This document shows, piece by piece, positions 45,159 through 55,435 of a stretch of 64,000 nt of DNA. Below the pieces are notes generated by a model. The model saw only the letters and a list, made by a program, of their open reading frames with translations, was not told the origin of the DNA and did not search any database. Position numbers and translations under genes: made by a program. The DNA is from Candidatus Ulvibacter alkanivorans (GTDB taxonomy: Bacteria > Bacteroidota > Bacteroidia > Flavobacteriales > Flavobacteriaceae). The stretch's first letter is position 1. Every line of letters begins with the position of its first letter. The stretch spans positions 62,001 through 126,000 of the forward strand of contig NZ_QOLC01000089.1 of assembly GCF_003333325.1 (NCBI RefSeq), given 5' to 3'.

Positions 45159-46148
45159 TTACGGTCTAATATGCTTTGAAAAGTCCTTATGTTCGCTTTT
45201 AAACAGCTCTTCTTTGGTCAAGTTCTTAAAGTACGTAAAGGTCTTTTTCATTCCTTCTTGCCTTGCTGTTTTTGGTTGCCAGTTCAACACCTCTTTTGCT
45301 TTCGTTATATCGGGTTGACGTTGCATTGGGTCGTCCTTTGGCAAAGGTTTAAACACGATCTTTTGGTCAGTTTTGGTGAGTTTAATGATCTCTTTGGCAA
45401 AATCGAGTATGGTGATCTCGTCCGGGTTACCAATATTTACCGGTAGCGTATAATCGCTTAGTAATAAGCTGTATAATCCTTCTATTTGGTCATCTACATA
45501 ACAAAACGAACGTGTTTGACTTCCGTCTCCAAACACCGTAAGGTCTTCCCCTCTTAATGCTTGACCAATAAATGCCGGAATTACCCTTCCGTCATTAAGT
45601 CGCATTCTTGGACCGTAAGTATTAAATATTCGAGCGATACGCGTTTCGAGTCCGTGAAAACGGTGATACGCCATCGTGATCGATTCTTGAAAACGTTTTG
45701 CTTCATCGTATACCCCACGTGGCCCAATGGTGTTTACGTTGCCGTAATATTCTTCAGATTGCGGGTGTACCAATGGATCGCCATATACTTCCGAAGTAGA
45801 CGCGATAAGAATTCTAGCCTTTTTTTCTTTTGCCAACCCCAAAAGATTATGGGTGCCAAGCGAACCCACCTTGAGCGTTTGAATTGGTATTTTTAAATAA
45901 TCTATAGGGCTTGCGGGAGAGGCAAAATGTAAGATATAATCTACTTTGCCCGGTACGTGTACAAATTTTGTAACATCGTGATGGTAAAACTCGAAATCTT
46001 CATTCTTGAACAAATGTTCGATGTTCTTCAGGTCACCTGTTATAAGGTTGTCCATACCAATTACCGAATACCCTTCTGCAACAAATTTATCGCATAGGTG
46101 GGATCCTAGAAATCCAGCGGCTCCGGTAATTAGTACTCTCTTTTTCAT
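45159..46148 (-). CDS. UDP-glucuronate decarboxylase (UDP-xylose synthase)
   Basis: 329 residues, extended SDR. GAAGFLG (9-15) binds [12 protein letters not shown] and the Y-x3-K catalytic pair (YDEAKR) are present, as are blocks marking UXS enzymes ([20 protein letters not shown]). It decarboxylates UDP-glucuronate to UDP-xylose. It starts four bases inside the end of ugd, which supplies the substrate, so both steps are coupled. Confidence 0.92.
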   Translation of the reverse strand: MKKRVLITGAAGFLGSHLCDKFVAEGYSVIGMDNLITGDLKNIEHLFKNEDFEFYHHDVTKFVHVPGKVDYILHFASPASPIDYLKIPIQTLKVGSLGTHNLLGLAKEKKARILIASTSEVYGDPLVHPQSEEYYGNVNTIGPRGVYDEAKRFQESITMAYHRFHGLETRIARIFNTYGPRMRLNDGRVIPAFIGQALRGEDLTVFGDGSQTRSFCYVDDQIEGLYSLLLSDYTLPVNIGNPDEITILDFAKEIIKLTKTDQKIVFKPLPKDDPMQRQPDITKAKEVLNWQPKTARQEGMKKTFTYFKNLTKEELFKSEHKDFSKHIRP

Positions 46149-47458
46149 GTGTTCGCTTCCTTTCTTCCGATTGAAATATACGTAAACCCTTCTGCTTCCA
46201 TATCATTAACGTTATATAAATTTCGACCGTCGAAAATTACCGGTTGCTTGAGCAACTCTTTTAATTTACTGTAATTTGGTGTTCTAAAAATGCTCCATTC
46301 AGTACAAATAAGCAATGCATCGGCATCTTCAAGCGCTTCATACATAGAGTCGGCGTAAGTTAGTGTTTCCCCAAATTTGGCTTTTATGTTCTCCATCGCT
46401 TCCGGGTCGAATACAGTTAAATTTGCTCCTTTTTTAAGTAGGGCTTGCATCATGTCGATAGAAGGCGCTTCACGAATGTCGTCGGTTTCCGGCTTAAAGG
46501 CCAATCCCCAAACAGCGATGTTCTTATCTTTTAGATTCCCGTCGAAATAAGCCTCGATTTTAGGCAGTAGGATAGTCTTTTGCTTGCGATTAACTTCGAT
46601 GACCGAATTTAATATTTTGAAATCGTAGGATTCGTCCTTGCCGGCTTTTTGCAAGGCTTTTACATCTTTTGGAAAACACGAACCTCCGTATCCTATTCCG
46701 GGAAACAAAAAGCGCTTTCCAATTCGAGAATCGGTTCCCATGCCCGCTCGTACTTTATCGACATCGGCTCCCACTTTTTCGCAATAGTTCGCGATCTCGT
46801 TCATAAAGGTGATCTTCGTTGCTAAGAATGAATTTGCTGCGTATTTGGTCAACTCTGCCGATTTTTCGTCCATTACGATCACCGGATTACCGGAACGCAC
46901 AAAAGGACCGTATAATTTCTGCATTAGCGTAGTCGCACGCTCGCTGCTAGATCCAATAATAATTCGTTCGGGTTTCAGAAAGTCGTCTACTGCAAAACCT
47001 TCTCTAAGAAATTCAGGGTTTGAGACTACATCGAACTCGCAAGTTGCGTTCTTGGCGATCACCTCGGTGACTCTTTCGGCAGTACCAACCGGAACGGTGC
47101 TCTTATCGACGATTACCTTATAAGAGGTTATTTTCTTTCCTATTTCTTCGGAAACATTTAAAACATACGATAGATCTGCAGAGCCATCTTCATCTTCGGG
47201 CGTTGGAAGCGCTAAAAACACGATATCGCCATGTGCTAAACCTTCGTCTAAGGAAGTGGTAAAACGCAGCCTTCCTGCATTAATATTGCGATCGAAAAGT
47301 ATGTCTAAATGGGGTTCGTAAATAGGGACTATCCCTTGACGCATTTTCTCAACTTTTTCTTCATTGATGTCGACACATATCACATCGTTCCCTGTCTCTG
47401 CGAGGCAGGTTCCGGTGACCAATCCTACATATCCTGTTCCTATTACTGCTATTTTCAT
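46145..47458 (-). CDS. ugd: UDP-glucose 6-dehydrogenase
   Basis: 437 residues, oxidises UDP-glucose to UDP-glucuronate with two NAD+. [15 protein letters not shown] (7-21) is the NAD loop, [10 protein letters not shown] carries the catalytic Cys (about 260), and the C-terminal UDP-binding domain is complete. Paired with UXS downstream: together they give UDP-GlcA and UDP-Xyl. Confidence 0.96.
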   Translation of the reverse strand: MKIAVIGTGYVGLVTGTCLAETGNDVICVDINEEKVEKMRQGIVPIYEPHLDILFDRNINAGRLRFTTSLDEGLAHGDIVFLALPTPEDEDGSADLSYVLNVSEEIGKKITSYKVIVDKSTVPVGTAERVTEVIAKNATCEFDVVSNPEFLREGFAVDDFLKPERIIIGSSSERATTLMQKLYGPFVRSGNPVIVMDEKSAELTKYAANSFLATKITFMNEIANYCEKVGADVDKVRAGMGTDSRIGKRFLFPGIGYGGSCFPKDVKALQKAGKDESYDFKILNSVIEVNRKQKTILLPKIEAYFDGNLKDKNIAVWGLAFKPETDDIREAPSIDMMQALLKKGANLTVFDPEAMENIKAKFGETLTYADSMYEALEDADALLICTEWSIFRTPNYSKLKELLKQPVIFDGRNLYNVNDMEAEGFTYISIGRKEANT

Positions 47459-47467
47459 CTAAATTTC

Positions 47468-48559
47468 TTAATCATTATCATTAATCTTTTGCGCTACATA
47501 GGTTTCCATAGCGCTTTCAAATTTTTCTTTGCTAAAACGCTGGGCATTCTCACAAATTTTATGGTAATCGAATTGCACTTTTTCAAATGCATCGATCGCC
47601 TCGAGTAAGCTTTCTTTGCTTTCTTCACGGAAGAAAACTCCCGTTTTATTTTCAATTATGGTTTCTAGAACACCGCCGTATCCATAAGCGATCACTGGAG
47701 TCCCGCAAGCTTGTGCTTCAATTGGAGCGATCCCGAAATCTTCAATGCCCGCATGAATAAATCCTTTGGCCTTGCTTATATATTTAAATACTTCGGAAGC
47801 ATCTACAAAACCAACGAACGAAATCGTATCGTTTGCTCTTAGTTTTAAACTGTTTAACTGGCTCCCATCGCCCACCACAATTAGTTTACGATTCGTCTCA
47901 TTAAATGCGTCTACCACGATATCGAAACGTTTGTATGGTTCTATTCTACCTACCGCCACGTAATAGTCTTCCTTATCCGTTTCTAAAGTGAACTTAGACA
48001 AGTCAACCGGCGGATAAATCACATCGGCTTCCCTATTGTATATTTTCTTGACCCAATCTTTTACAAAAACTGAGTTGGCGATAATATGATCCGGCTTTTG
48101 TGCATCTTTAATATCCATTTTTCGCATGATCGCAATCATAGGATACAGCATAAACCTTAGCCTTCCGAAGTACAACTTATAATCATCCCAGATATATTTC
48201 AAGTTTCTTGCCTGAAAATAGGAGATATGCACTTGTCGAGGGTGCGACTTATTAATTCCTTTTGCTATGGCATGCGAAGACGAAATGATCACATCGATAT
48301 CGGGATCGATCTTAATGCGTCTAAACACACCCTGAAACAAAAAAAACAAGTACCTGAACTTCGATCCGGCGTACCGAATAATGGTTTCCTTAACAGGAAT
48401 AGGGCGTTGCCCAAAAACCTTTGCTTCATTCTCCTTACTCATAATATTAATGAGCAAGTAACATTTTTCGAAAGCAAATACACTACACAAAGAACTTATA
48501 ACACGTTCGGCACCACCGTATTTATCTAACCAATCTACAATGAGTGCTTTCTTTTTCAT
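47468..48559 (-). CDS. Glycosyltransferase family 4
   Basis: 363 residues from ATG 48559 (MKKKALIVDWLDKYGGAERV), chosen over the 12-codon longer frame because the N-terminal GGAERV nucleotide-sugar block then lies at 15-20 as usual. C-terminal half has the E-x7-E block (EDFGIAPIEAQACGTPVIAYG). Donor unknown. A TAnnTTTG box is at 48593-48600. Confidence 0.88.
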   Translation of the reverse strand: MKKKALIVDWLDKYGGAERVISSLCSVFAFEKCYLLINIMSKENEAKVFGQRPIPVKETIIRYAGSKFRYLFFLFQGVFRRIKIDPDIDVIISSSHAIAKGINKSHPRQVHISYFQARNLKYIWDDYKLYFGRLRFMLYPMIAIMRKMDIKDAQKPDHIIANSVFVKDWVKKIYNREADVIYPPVDLSKFTLETDKEDYYVAVGRIEPYKRFDIVVDAFNETNRKLIVVGDGSQLNSLKLRANDTISFVGFVDASEVFKYISKAKGFIHAGIEDFGIAPIEAQACGTPVIAYGYGGVLETIIENKTGVFFREESKESLLEAIDAFEKVQFDYHKICENAQRFSKEKFESAMETYVAQKINDND

Positions 48560-48592
48560 TAAATACGGTCCCTCTTTCTTATTTTCAAGATG

Positions 48593-48600
48593 CAAAAGTA
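48593..48600 (-). promoter_or_regulatory. Possible internal promoter (-7 box)
   Basis: TACTTTTG on the minus strand, 33 bases before the glycosyltransferase ATG, in the 82-base gap after the polymerase-like gene. It could drive GT4-ugd-UXS-initiating transferase apart from the upstream genes. No -33. Confidence 0.3.
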
Positions 48601-48641
48601 GTGATTTTTCATTTCTGCTTCTGCCTTCATCTCCATACTTC

Positions 48642-49880
48642 TTACTCGGCTTGGTTTCCTGTTTTGGTTTCTTCGGAATCGGTGTTTCTTCGTTGGTAAT
48701 CCATTAATAAAAAGATACAGACGATCCCAAAATAATAGGCTCCTAACTGGCGGTGAAAGAAACTCTCGATATTGGCAAACGCGAACATGGTAACTATAAG
48801 CCCTGTTCCAAAGAAATACTTCCAGTTTCGCACAAAAAAGGACAAAAATATGAGTCCGAAAACGAGTCCGCCAATAATACCTGTACTCAAGAAAAAGTCC
48901 ATAAACTGGTTGTGCGAATTAAATCGACTCTCTATAAAATACTGTTTGCGGCGATCTGGCGTAACTATTTCGCGATAGCAATCTACCAGTAAATCCTTGG
49001 TGTGGTAAAATCCTAATCCGGTTAATGCGAATGGTTCATTTTTAGCGATGTTGTAATTACATTCCCAAATAATTACACGTGGTTCCATGCGTTGAAATAA
49101 TTCTATATATCCTTTATCTTTTTGCGTACTGTGGGCGTAGAAAAAGCGTTCGTTCAGGTTTTTATTTAGCATGAATGCTACGATCATAAGACCTACGATT
49201 CCGAAGAAAAAAAACAAATACTCCTTTTTACTTTTGGTGTAGAATATCTTTAAAAGGAATAGCAACACCAATAACAAAATCGCTAACCTAGACGAGATTA
49301 GCAGTACAAAACCTGCACAGAGCACAATGTTTGCGAAATACCATTTGTTGTATTCGTTATATTTTCTACCAATAAGCCCTATAGATGCAATAATGCTTAT
49401 AACACAGAGAAAGCCGAGATACAACCGATCTATTATGAGTACCTCGTTAATCTCACCGCCTGCGGCAAAATTGAATTCGCCCTCTCGCATATAGAAGAAA
49501 TAAAGGTGGTAGAGCGAAATAGCGATGCATATCACTACTGAAACGATGACGGTTTTCTTAAGCTTATCGGTGCGTTCGAGTGGGATTGCGAGCACAATAA
49601 GCAATAAAGAACCTGCGATCTTCTTGCTAATGGTAAGGTCTCGATCGAAATCCTGAAATAAAAAGCCATTCAAAAACACATATAACACCAAGCCGGCGAA
49701 AAGCAATACTTCCCGTTTCTTCAAAATATTGAAATTCTCTTTCGTTACTACGAATGGAAATATTACGACCAATGCAATGAGCACGATATTGGGGACCGAA
49801 GTCGCATACTTATCTAAAGGCAATACAAAACAAAAGAAGAGGAATAAATACGGATATATACTTTTTAATAAGGCCTTCAT
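48642..49880 (-). CDS. O-antigen ligase/polymerase-like protein
   Basis: 412 residues, about 11 membrane helices and a large periplasmic loop (about 265-330) with the ligase-family pattern (LTGLGFYHTKD; SRFNSHNQFMDFF). WaaL/Wzy type: ligates or polymerises lipid-linked sugar units in the periplasm. A second such protein is at 52063-53496; which is polymerase and which ligase cannot be told from sequence alone. Confidence 0.83.
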   Translation of the reverse strand: MKALLKSIYPYLFLFFCFVLPLDKYATSVPNIVLIALVVIFPFVVTKENFNILKKREVLLFAGLVLYVFLNGFLFQDFDRDLTISKKIAGSLLLIVLAIPLERTDKLKKTVIVSVVICIAISLYHLYFFYMREGEFNFAAGGEINEVLIIDRLYLGFLCVISIIASIGLIGRKYNEYNKWYFANIVLCAGFVLLISSRLAILLLVLLFLLKIFYTKSKKEYLFFFFGIVGLMIVAFMLNKNLNERFFYAHSTQKDKGYIELFQRMEPRVIIWECNYNIAKNEPFALTGLGFYHTKDLLVDCYREIVTPDRRKQYFIESRFNSHNQFMDFFLSTGIIGGLVFGLIFLSFFVRNWKYFFGTGLIVTMFAFANIESFFHRQLGAYYFGIVCIFLLMDYQRRNTDSEETKTGNQAE

Positions 49881-49956
49881 AACTTCAAATTTAAGGTATT
49901 TAGCAAGGGTACACGCTATATGATTTATTATTTGATCGGTTTATACGCTTCTCATT

Positions 49957-50775
49957 TTACGTTCGTTGTACAATTTTTTTAAAAAAGGTCGTAAGACTTC
50001 TAGGCATCAAGTATAGAATAGATCCTCTTAGTATTCCGAATATCGGGTACCATCCCCAATAGAAATTATCGAGTACGATGTTTATCCTATTCTTAACTTG
50101 AAGTCTGCGTTTGGTGGTCGAGATCGAGTTTGGATCTGCAATGTAATCCATAAGTACTTCCGGATAATTTTCTGCCTTGAACTTTTTGATCACCTTAAAA
50201 AAGAAGGCGTAATCTTGCGCTGCTCTTCTATATTTATACGGATAATTGCCTACTTCGGAAATAATTTCAGAATAAAACACCACCGACGGATTCAAGAACA
50301 TACTGTTCAAGTACATTTTTTTCTTGAGTTCTTCATAGGATGTCGGGTGTTTTAGCATATGCAGAAAGTTTCCTTTCTCATCGATCACTCGTGCCCAGGT
50401 CCCAAGCAATTTTACATCGGGATTGGCCGCTAGATAATCCAGTTGTTTTTTAAACTTTTCTTTGTAATAAATATCGCCACAGTCGAAGCGTGCAATAAGT
50501 TCATAGTGCATTTGTTGGGCTAGCTCTAATGCTCTATTCGCCGCTATTCCTACCCCTTGATTGGTCTTTAAATAATCAAAATACAAGGTTCCGTTGTCAT
50601 AACTATCTCGTAACTCGGCTTCATTTGGCTTGTGTTCGCTTCCATCGTCTACAATGAGCACATCGACCTCGAAAGGTTCATCGATAGATCGCAGCGAATC
50701 TAGCAAGCCCTTCGGGTTGTTGTAGTGTGCCATTAGCACGATTAGTTTTTTATTTTTTTCTGAAGCTGTACTCAC
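49957..50775 (-). CDS. Glycosyltransferase family 2
   Basis: 272 residues, GT-A fold. Starts VLMAHYNNPKGLLDSLRSI, with VLIVDDGSE (about 35-43) and a DxD-like FDCGD (about 97-101) that binds metal and donor. A C-terminal hydrophobic patch may bind membrane. It overlaps the flippase end by four bases. Confidence 0.88.
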   Translation of the reverse strand: MSTASEKNKKLIVLMAHYNNPKGLLDSLRSIDEPFEVDVLIVDDGSEHKPNEAELRDSYDNGTLYFDYLKTNQGVGIAANRALELAQQMHYELIARFDCGDIYYKEKFKKQLDYLAANPDVKLLGTWARVIDEKGNFLHMLKHPTSYEELKKKMYLNSMFLNPSVVFYSEIISEVGNYPYKYRRAAQDYAFFFKVIKKFKAENYPEVLMDYIADPNSISTTKRRLQVKNRINIVLDNFYWGWYPIFGILRGSILYLMPRSLTTFFKKIVQRT

Positions 50776-52070
50776 GAAATAAATGTTTTAATACGGTCTT
50801 TCTTATACGTATACAGTACGGCGATCACATTCCACAGTATCATACTAAGAGCGGTAGCCCAAGCGGCACCTATCATACCAAATTCGGGAATAAAGAACCA
50901 ATTGCAAATTAAGTTTGTCGCAAAACCTACAATCAATATTTGATGTAACACATGTTGTTTTCCGGTCATATTCATGTAAATGGCTACCGGCCCGCAAAGC
51001 GTGTTAAAGAACTGTCCCAGCAATAGGATATATAGCGCTTCCTTAGCGACCGTGTATTCACTTCCGAAGAGCCCTAGAAAAAAGGTGGCAAAAAGTGCCA
51101 GCACGGCCAAGGCCGGTAAGCTAAGCATAAAAATAAGTCGTGCGCTGTTCTTGATCATCTTGTTAAGACTCTCTAGTTCCTGTTTTTTAAACACCTCTGC
51201 GATCTTTGGTGCGATAATGATGTTCACCGATTGCAAGGCCAAAGAAGTAGCGGTAGCAAGCTTTACAGCCACGGAATAAAACGCCACCGTGTCGAAATCG
51301 GTAAACTTACCCAGCAAAATAATGTCTATGCTTTGCATCATAAAATACGATACTGCGCTTAATGCCATGGGGTATGACTTTTTAAAGATCGAATTGTATG
51401 AATAATTGATCGATCGATCGGGAGTTTCGCTCTTATGAAATGCAATCACCACTTGAATGGTAGAAACCAATGCCAATACTACAAAGCCCAGCAGATACAC
51501 CTCGACCAACCAGTGTGCATTTTGTGTTGCAAATAATAGAATTGCCCCAAGAAAGAAGGGTAAATATCTAAATATGTTCCTGTATAATTCTGAAAAAAGG
51601 GTGCGTTTAAGTCCGCGCAAGGTATCGATATTCAACATCGTCATGGCGAAGGCGCTTAACGCAAGTACGATCTTAAAAACTAATTCTGAAGCATCTGCTT
51701 TTTCAAAGAAAGTGTTAAAAAATGAATCAGGAATTAATAAGACCAGCACTAAGAACACTAAGGAGGTTCCCACAATTATGGTGACCATTTTTTGGTACAC
51801 ACGGTGAAGTCCGCCCAAAGAGTCTTGCGCCACCAGTACGCCTGAGTAATAGATAATTGCTTGGTTGGTCCCCAGCAGACAAATTCCGCCCAGTATTAAG
51901 AGAGTGGACCTTGTAAAATCGTATCGTCCTACGATCTCAGGATCAAAAAAATTGGTTAAGAACAATGACAAAAGGAAAAACAAGAACACCCCGCCAACTC
52001 TCAATAACAATACCTTGAGACTTCGGTTTACAAGTGTATTCTTTATAAAAGTGCGAAGCACATTATTCAT
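50772..52070 (-). CDS. O-antigen flippase, Wzx-like
   Basis: 432 residues with about 12-14 membrane helices, MOP superfamily. It would move the undecaprenyl-linked repeat unit outward. Overlaps both neighbours (four bases with GT2, eight with the polymerase-like gene), so clearly part of the locus. Second flippase of the window. Confidence 0.88.
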   Translation of the reverse strand: MNNVLRTFIKNTLVNRSLKVLLLRVGGVFLFFLLSLFLTNFFDPEIVGRYDFTRSTLLILGGICLLGTNQAIIYYSGVLVAQDSLGGLHRVYQKMVTIIVGTSLVFLVLVLLIPDSFFNTFFEKADASELVFKIVLALSAFAMTMLNIDTLRGLKRTLFSELYRNIFRYLPFFLGAILLFATQNAHWLVEVYLLGFVVLALVSTIQVVIAFHKSETPDRSINYSYNSIFKKSYPMALSAVSYFMMQSIDIILLGKFTDFDTVAFYSVAVKLATATSLALQSVNIIIAPKIAEVFKKQELESLNKMIKNSARLIFMLSLPALAVLALFATFFLGLFGSEYTVAKEALYILLLGQFFNTLCGPVAIYMNMTGKQHVLHQILIVGFATNLICNWFFIPEFGMIGAAWATALSMILWNVIAVLYTYKKDRIKTFIS

Positions 52071-53496
52071 TTCGTTGTTTTAAGTTCGCCACAAATCTTG
52101 TCTTTCTCGTAATGGCTACTAGCAAAGCTAAATTGATCCAAAAGCCAAATACCCGAACGGTATCCATCTTTAGCCAATTAAAATAAAAGCCCACCATAGA
52201 GATTAAGATGACCAAGGCTAACAAGTAGCGATCATCATTCTTTTGCGTAACCACCAGACATACCCACATTATTAGAATAAGTAATGAAGCAAAGATGATC
52301 ATTCCAATGATACCTCCTTCCGCTAAAATTCGGGTGTAGATGTTATACCCCGGCGGAAATTGTGGATCTGACTGATTTAAATACTTCAATTTGAACTCCC
52401 AGTTGCCTGCGGTTGCCCATCGTGGATAACGCTCTCTTGCTTCGTAGGCTTGTTGCCCATAGCCAACCCCAATTATCGGGTTTTCTTCAAAGACCATCAA
52501 GCTTGCTTGTTGAATCCCGAATCGCGATCTATTCGAAATACTGTGCTGATCATCTTCTACGCCAAAAGACGTTAATTTTTCGGTAATGTATTCGGCTATT
52601 ACATCCCCTTTGGCGACGCCAATCACAAGAATGGCTACGGTCGATAAGGCGGCTATTTTGATAAATAATTGATGGTGCCTTTTTTTCTTCAGCAATAGAA
52701 ATCCGAATACAACAATTTGTAAAAAGATAACCACTAGTGCCGCACGTGAATCTGAGAAAAGCGCCAAAACAATTATAGCTAAAGAAGGAACGAACCTCAA
52801 CATGCCTTTCTCGGTGATTATGTAGCTGAACATCCATCCGGATACCGTTAACAGGTAGGTTGCCAATGCGGGTGCTTCAAAAGTTACCGATGATATTCGC
52901 GAACCACCATGCAGATATACATTGGTAAACGGGAAATAATCGAACAAATTGATCACATTGTAAAAAACGCCCATTCCGAATTTAACTATGAGAATTTCAA
53001 AAAATCCATAGGCGGTTACTATTACCATACTAAATAAGAACACGCGTCGCACCTTGGTAAACAACTCTTTACTGCTGTAATTTATAAAGACATTGTAATA
53101 CGTTAGAAAAAAGAATACCGCAGAGATTAGAAGTACGGCATACTGCCTAATAAAGCGTTCGTAACCTCCTATCCCTTTAAAATAGTAATTGTGAATGGCC
53201 GGAATATTTAGCACAGTAGTAATAAAGAACCAGGCGATGAGCAGCAACACCACTTGAAACAACAGGTTGTTAAATGGAATCGCGATCTTTCGTTGAATTG
53301 CTGCGAGAACTAGTAAAAGGAAAAATGCGCCAAAAAAGAAAATGGCTGCCGGCTCTTTCGAAAATTCCCCTAAAAATGAGATCCCTGAAAACGAGCTAAA
53401 CGGTATAAAAAAAATCCCTACGAACACAACAGCAGCGATCACCTGTTTTAAGGTGATGGTTTCTTTCGCTTGCTGTATTTGTTTTATCGTGTCCAA
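52063..53496 (-). CDS. O-antigen polymerase/ligase-like protein
   Basis: 477 residues, about 12 membrane helices, Wzy_C-type family with the large loop (about 330-395; VGYGQQAYEARERYP). Likely the Wzy polymerase as it is next to the flippase, with the 412-residue relative as ligase or second polymerase. Inference rests on order. Confidence 0.83.
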   Translation of the reverse strand: MDTIKQIQQAKETITLKQVIAAVVFVGIFFIPFSSFSGISFLGEFSKEPAAIFFFGAFFLLLVLAAIQRKIAIPFNNLLFQVVLLLIAWFFITTVLNIPAIHNYYFKGIGGYERFIRQYAVLLISAVFFFLTYYNVFINYSSKELFTKVRRVFLFSMVIVTAYGFFEILIVKFGMGVFYNVINLFDYFPFTNVYLHGGSRISSVTFEAPALATYLLTVSGWMFSYIITEKGMLRFVPSLAIIVLALFSDSRAALVVIFLQIVVFGFLLLKKKRHHQLFIKIAALSTVAILVIGVAKGDVIAEYITEKLTSFGVEDDQHSISNRSRFGIQQASLMVFEENPIIGVGYGQQAYEARERYPRWATAGNWEFKLKYLNQSDPQFPPGYNIYTRILAEGGIIGMIIFASLLILIMWVCLVVTQKNDDRYLLALVILISMVGFYFNWLKMDTVRVFGFWINLALLVAITRKTRFVANLKQRNE

Positions 53497-53511
53497 TTTT
53501 GTGGTGCTTCG

Positions 53512-54426
53512 CTAGGCTTGGAATGCATCATTCCAATATTCGGTCTTTACGTTAAAATCTCGTTTTAATTTTGCAACATCATCTTTAAACAGTGCTATCA
53601 AGTAGGCTTCGGCCTTAGGATCAATTGGTGGGGTTTGCTCTTTGTATTTGTTGATCAATTTGATCTTTAGTTTCTTCAAAGAAGTCGTGATGGGCAATGT
53701 CTTTTTAAGAATATTCTTTGCTTTACTTTGTTTGAAAATAAAGTTGGTCAAGGTATTCTTCTTATAGGTGCCCCCCGGATTAAATTGAGTGTCGACCGTA
53801 TCTGTTTTAAAGGATGGATCGGCCCCTAAAAAGGAATAGACCGCTTGCATACCATGTTGCGGATTCTTAATGAATTCTTCAAACGTAATAATTTGCACAT
53901 CGCTAAAATGCGCTTTCATTCGTTTTATTTTTTCGTAATACATCGAGTTGAACGCATAATACCAGAAATCGGAGTATTGCTGCTCGCGTCGTTCTGCTTC
54001 GGCCTGTAATGCTTCGTAAAACGGAAGTGTTTCTCGATCTTCGCGCACCAAATGCAAATAATTGGAATACGCCCGTTTTATAGGGTCACGAACAATGATA
54101 ATGATCTTGGTGTCTGCACCTAGCACCTCCTTTATTTTAGGGATCGCCTCGGCATAATTCGCATAAGAAGGGGAAACATCACCTATGATCTTTTCGTCCT
54201 CTACATCTTCAAATAACAACTTGTATTTGGGTAAAGAACCAATATGGAATTTTTTGATTTCTTTATCGGCTTTACCCTTATCCTGTTTGCTTATAATGTC
54301 GTAAGTGAAAAAATGAAGCTCTTTCTGTTTTGGTAAATAGATCTCCGGGTGTTCATACAAATAGTAGTACAGGGATGTTGATCCGCATTTGGGAAATCCA
54401 GCCACAAGAAAATTGGGTAACTTCAT
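53512..54426 (-). CDS. PAPS-dependent sulfotransferase
   Basis: 304 residues. The 5'-phosphosulfate loop GFPKCGSTSLYYYL is at 10-23 and the 3'-phosphate loop IIIVRDPIKRAYSNY is near 110-124. It would transfer sulfate from PAPS to a hydroxyl of a sugar in the cytosol. Placed between the polymerase and Wzz-like genes, so the glycan made by this locus is probably sulfated, as in many marine polysaccharides. Acceptor unknown; no PAPS synthesis gene is in the window. Confidence 0.9.
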   Translation of the reverse strand: MKLPNFLVAGFPKCGSTSLYYYLYEHPEIYLPKQKELHFFTYDIISKQDKGKADKEIKKFHIGSLPKYKLLFEDVEDEKIIGDVSPSYANYAEAIPKIKEVLGADTKIIIIVRDPIKRAYSNYLHLVREDRETLPFYEALQAEAERREQQYSDFWYYAFNSMYYEKIKRMKAHFSDVQIITFEEFIKNPQHGMQAVYSFLGADPSFKTDTVDTQFNPGGTYKKNTLTNFIFKQSKAKNILKKTLPITTSLKKLKIKLINKYKEQTPPIDPKAEAYLIALFKDDVAKLKRDFNVKTEYWNDAFQA

Positions 54427-54446
54427 ATGTGTTAATTAAGAATCGT

Positions 54447-55427
54447 CTATCGCTTATTTTCTTCTGCCATCTTCTTAACTCTAAAGTAAGACCCTCTAAG
54501 TGCAAAGAATAAGAAATATAAAAAGACCAAGAAAAGTGGTAATAGCACCACCTTATTGTCGAAGAAGCTTCCCGAATAGTGTAAAACAGGCTTGTTAATT
54601 ACAGTAACAATACCGTCGTATTTTATAAGCTCTGCTTTTAACTCCTCTATATCGTTCATAATGTTGCGCTTTTCTTCCAGCAACATATGAAGGTTGTTGT
54701 TCTCATTGTTTTTGAAGTATACTTGCGCAGCGGGATTTACCGTACTGTTAGAATCGACATAACTTTCAAACACTCCATCGATGTCCTTGATACTCTTTTC
54801 GTGATTCTTGATCTGTTGTTTGGTTTCCTCTATAGATACCAATCGTACTTCTTGCAATAGTTCGTTGCTATTTAAATAATCGATCACCTTTTCTATCGTC
54901 TCATTGGAGGCGTTAGCGGTAGTATAAACAAGTACTTTGTGAAACTTATATTCGGTATAGAACACTTCGGAAAGGAGAATGTCATCCTCAAAATCGGTTT
55001 GAGCCATATATTCTTCCAAGGTTCTGTCCTCGTCCTTAGTGTTTCGCGCAAGGTCTAGAATGTTTACTATGGGCTCGATCTCTATGTCGGCTATTTCTGC
55101 TTCTTCAGTATTAAAACCATAACGTTTTAAAAATTTCGCATCTCCTTGTTTGCTTTTCGTTTTTAGCAATTTGAGTGCATCGTAGACATAACTTGTGCTA
55201 TCGAAGTTATTTTGAACTATTAACGTGGCCAAATTCTTCCCCGTAGATCCTTTTTGCCAATAATATCCGGCAACAGCACCAAGAATAATGATTAATAAGA
55301 TGATGATCCAATGTTTCAATACAAATTGAAACCAATGGAATAACCAAAGTAGAAATTTTCGGTATTGCTCTCCTATTTTTTTAAAAACAAGGCCTAAGTC
55401 TATTTCATCTGTAGTTTGATGTGCCAT
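54447..55427 (-). CDS. Wzz-like chain-length determinant
   Basis: 326 residues. Wzz-type start DEIDLGLVF (7-15), a membrane helix (about 38-56), a long periplasmic helical region with coiled-coil parts (about 60-290), and a second membrane helix (about 295-312). This is the polysaccharide co-polymerase layout that sets chain length. There is no Walker kinase domain, so it is Wzz-like rather than a full Wzc, and no Wza is in the window. Confidence 0.78.
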   Translation of the reverse strand: MAHQTTDEIDLGLVFKKIGEQYRKFLLWLFHWFQFVLKHWIIILLIIILGAVAGYYWQKGSTGKNLATLIVQNNFDSTSYVYDALKLLKTKSKQGDAKFLKRYGFNTEEAEIADIEIEPIVNILDLARNTKDEDRTLEEYMAQTDFEDDILLSEVFYTEYKFHKVLVYTTANASNETIEKVIDYLNSNELLQEVRLVSIEETKQQIKNHEKSIKDIDGVFESYVDSNSTVNPAAQVYFKNNENNNLHMLLEEKRNIMNDIEELKAELIKYDGIVTVINKPVLHYSGSFFDNKVVLLPLFLVFLYFLFFALRGSYFRVKKMAEENKR

Positions 55428-55435
55428 AATTCATT

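Noticed and set aside
49886..49893. TAAATTTG box before the 412-residue ligase-like gene
   Set aside because: Only five bases from the ATG and no -33 element; upstream genes are in the same direction with short gaps, so a separate promoter is doubtful.
51408..51420. Tandem GATCGATCGATCG
   Set aside because: Reads as Pro-Asp-Arg-Ser-Ile in the flippase; only three units and no other copies, so likely chance.
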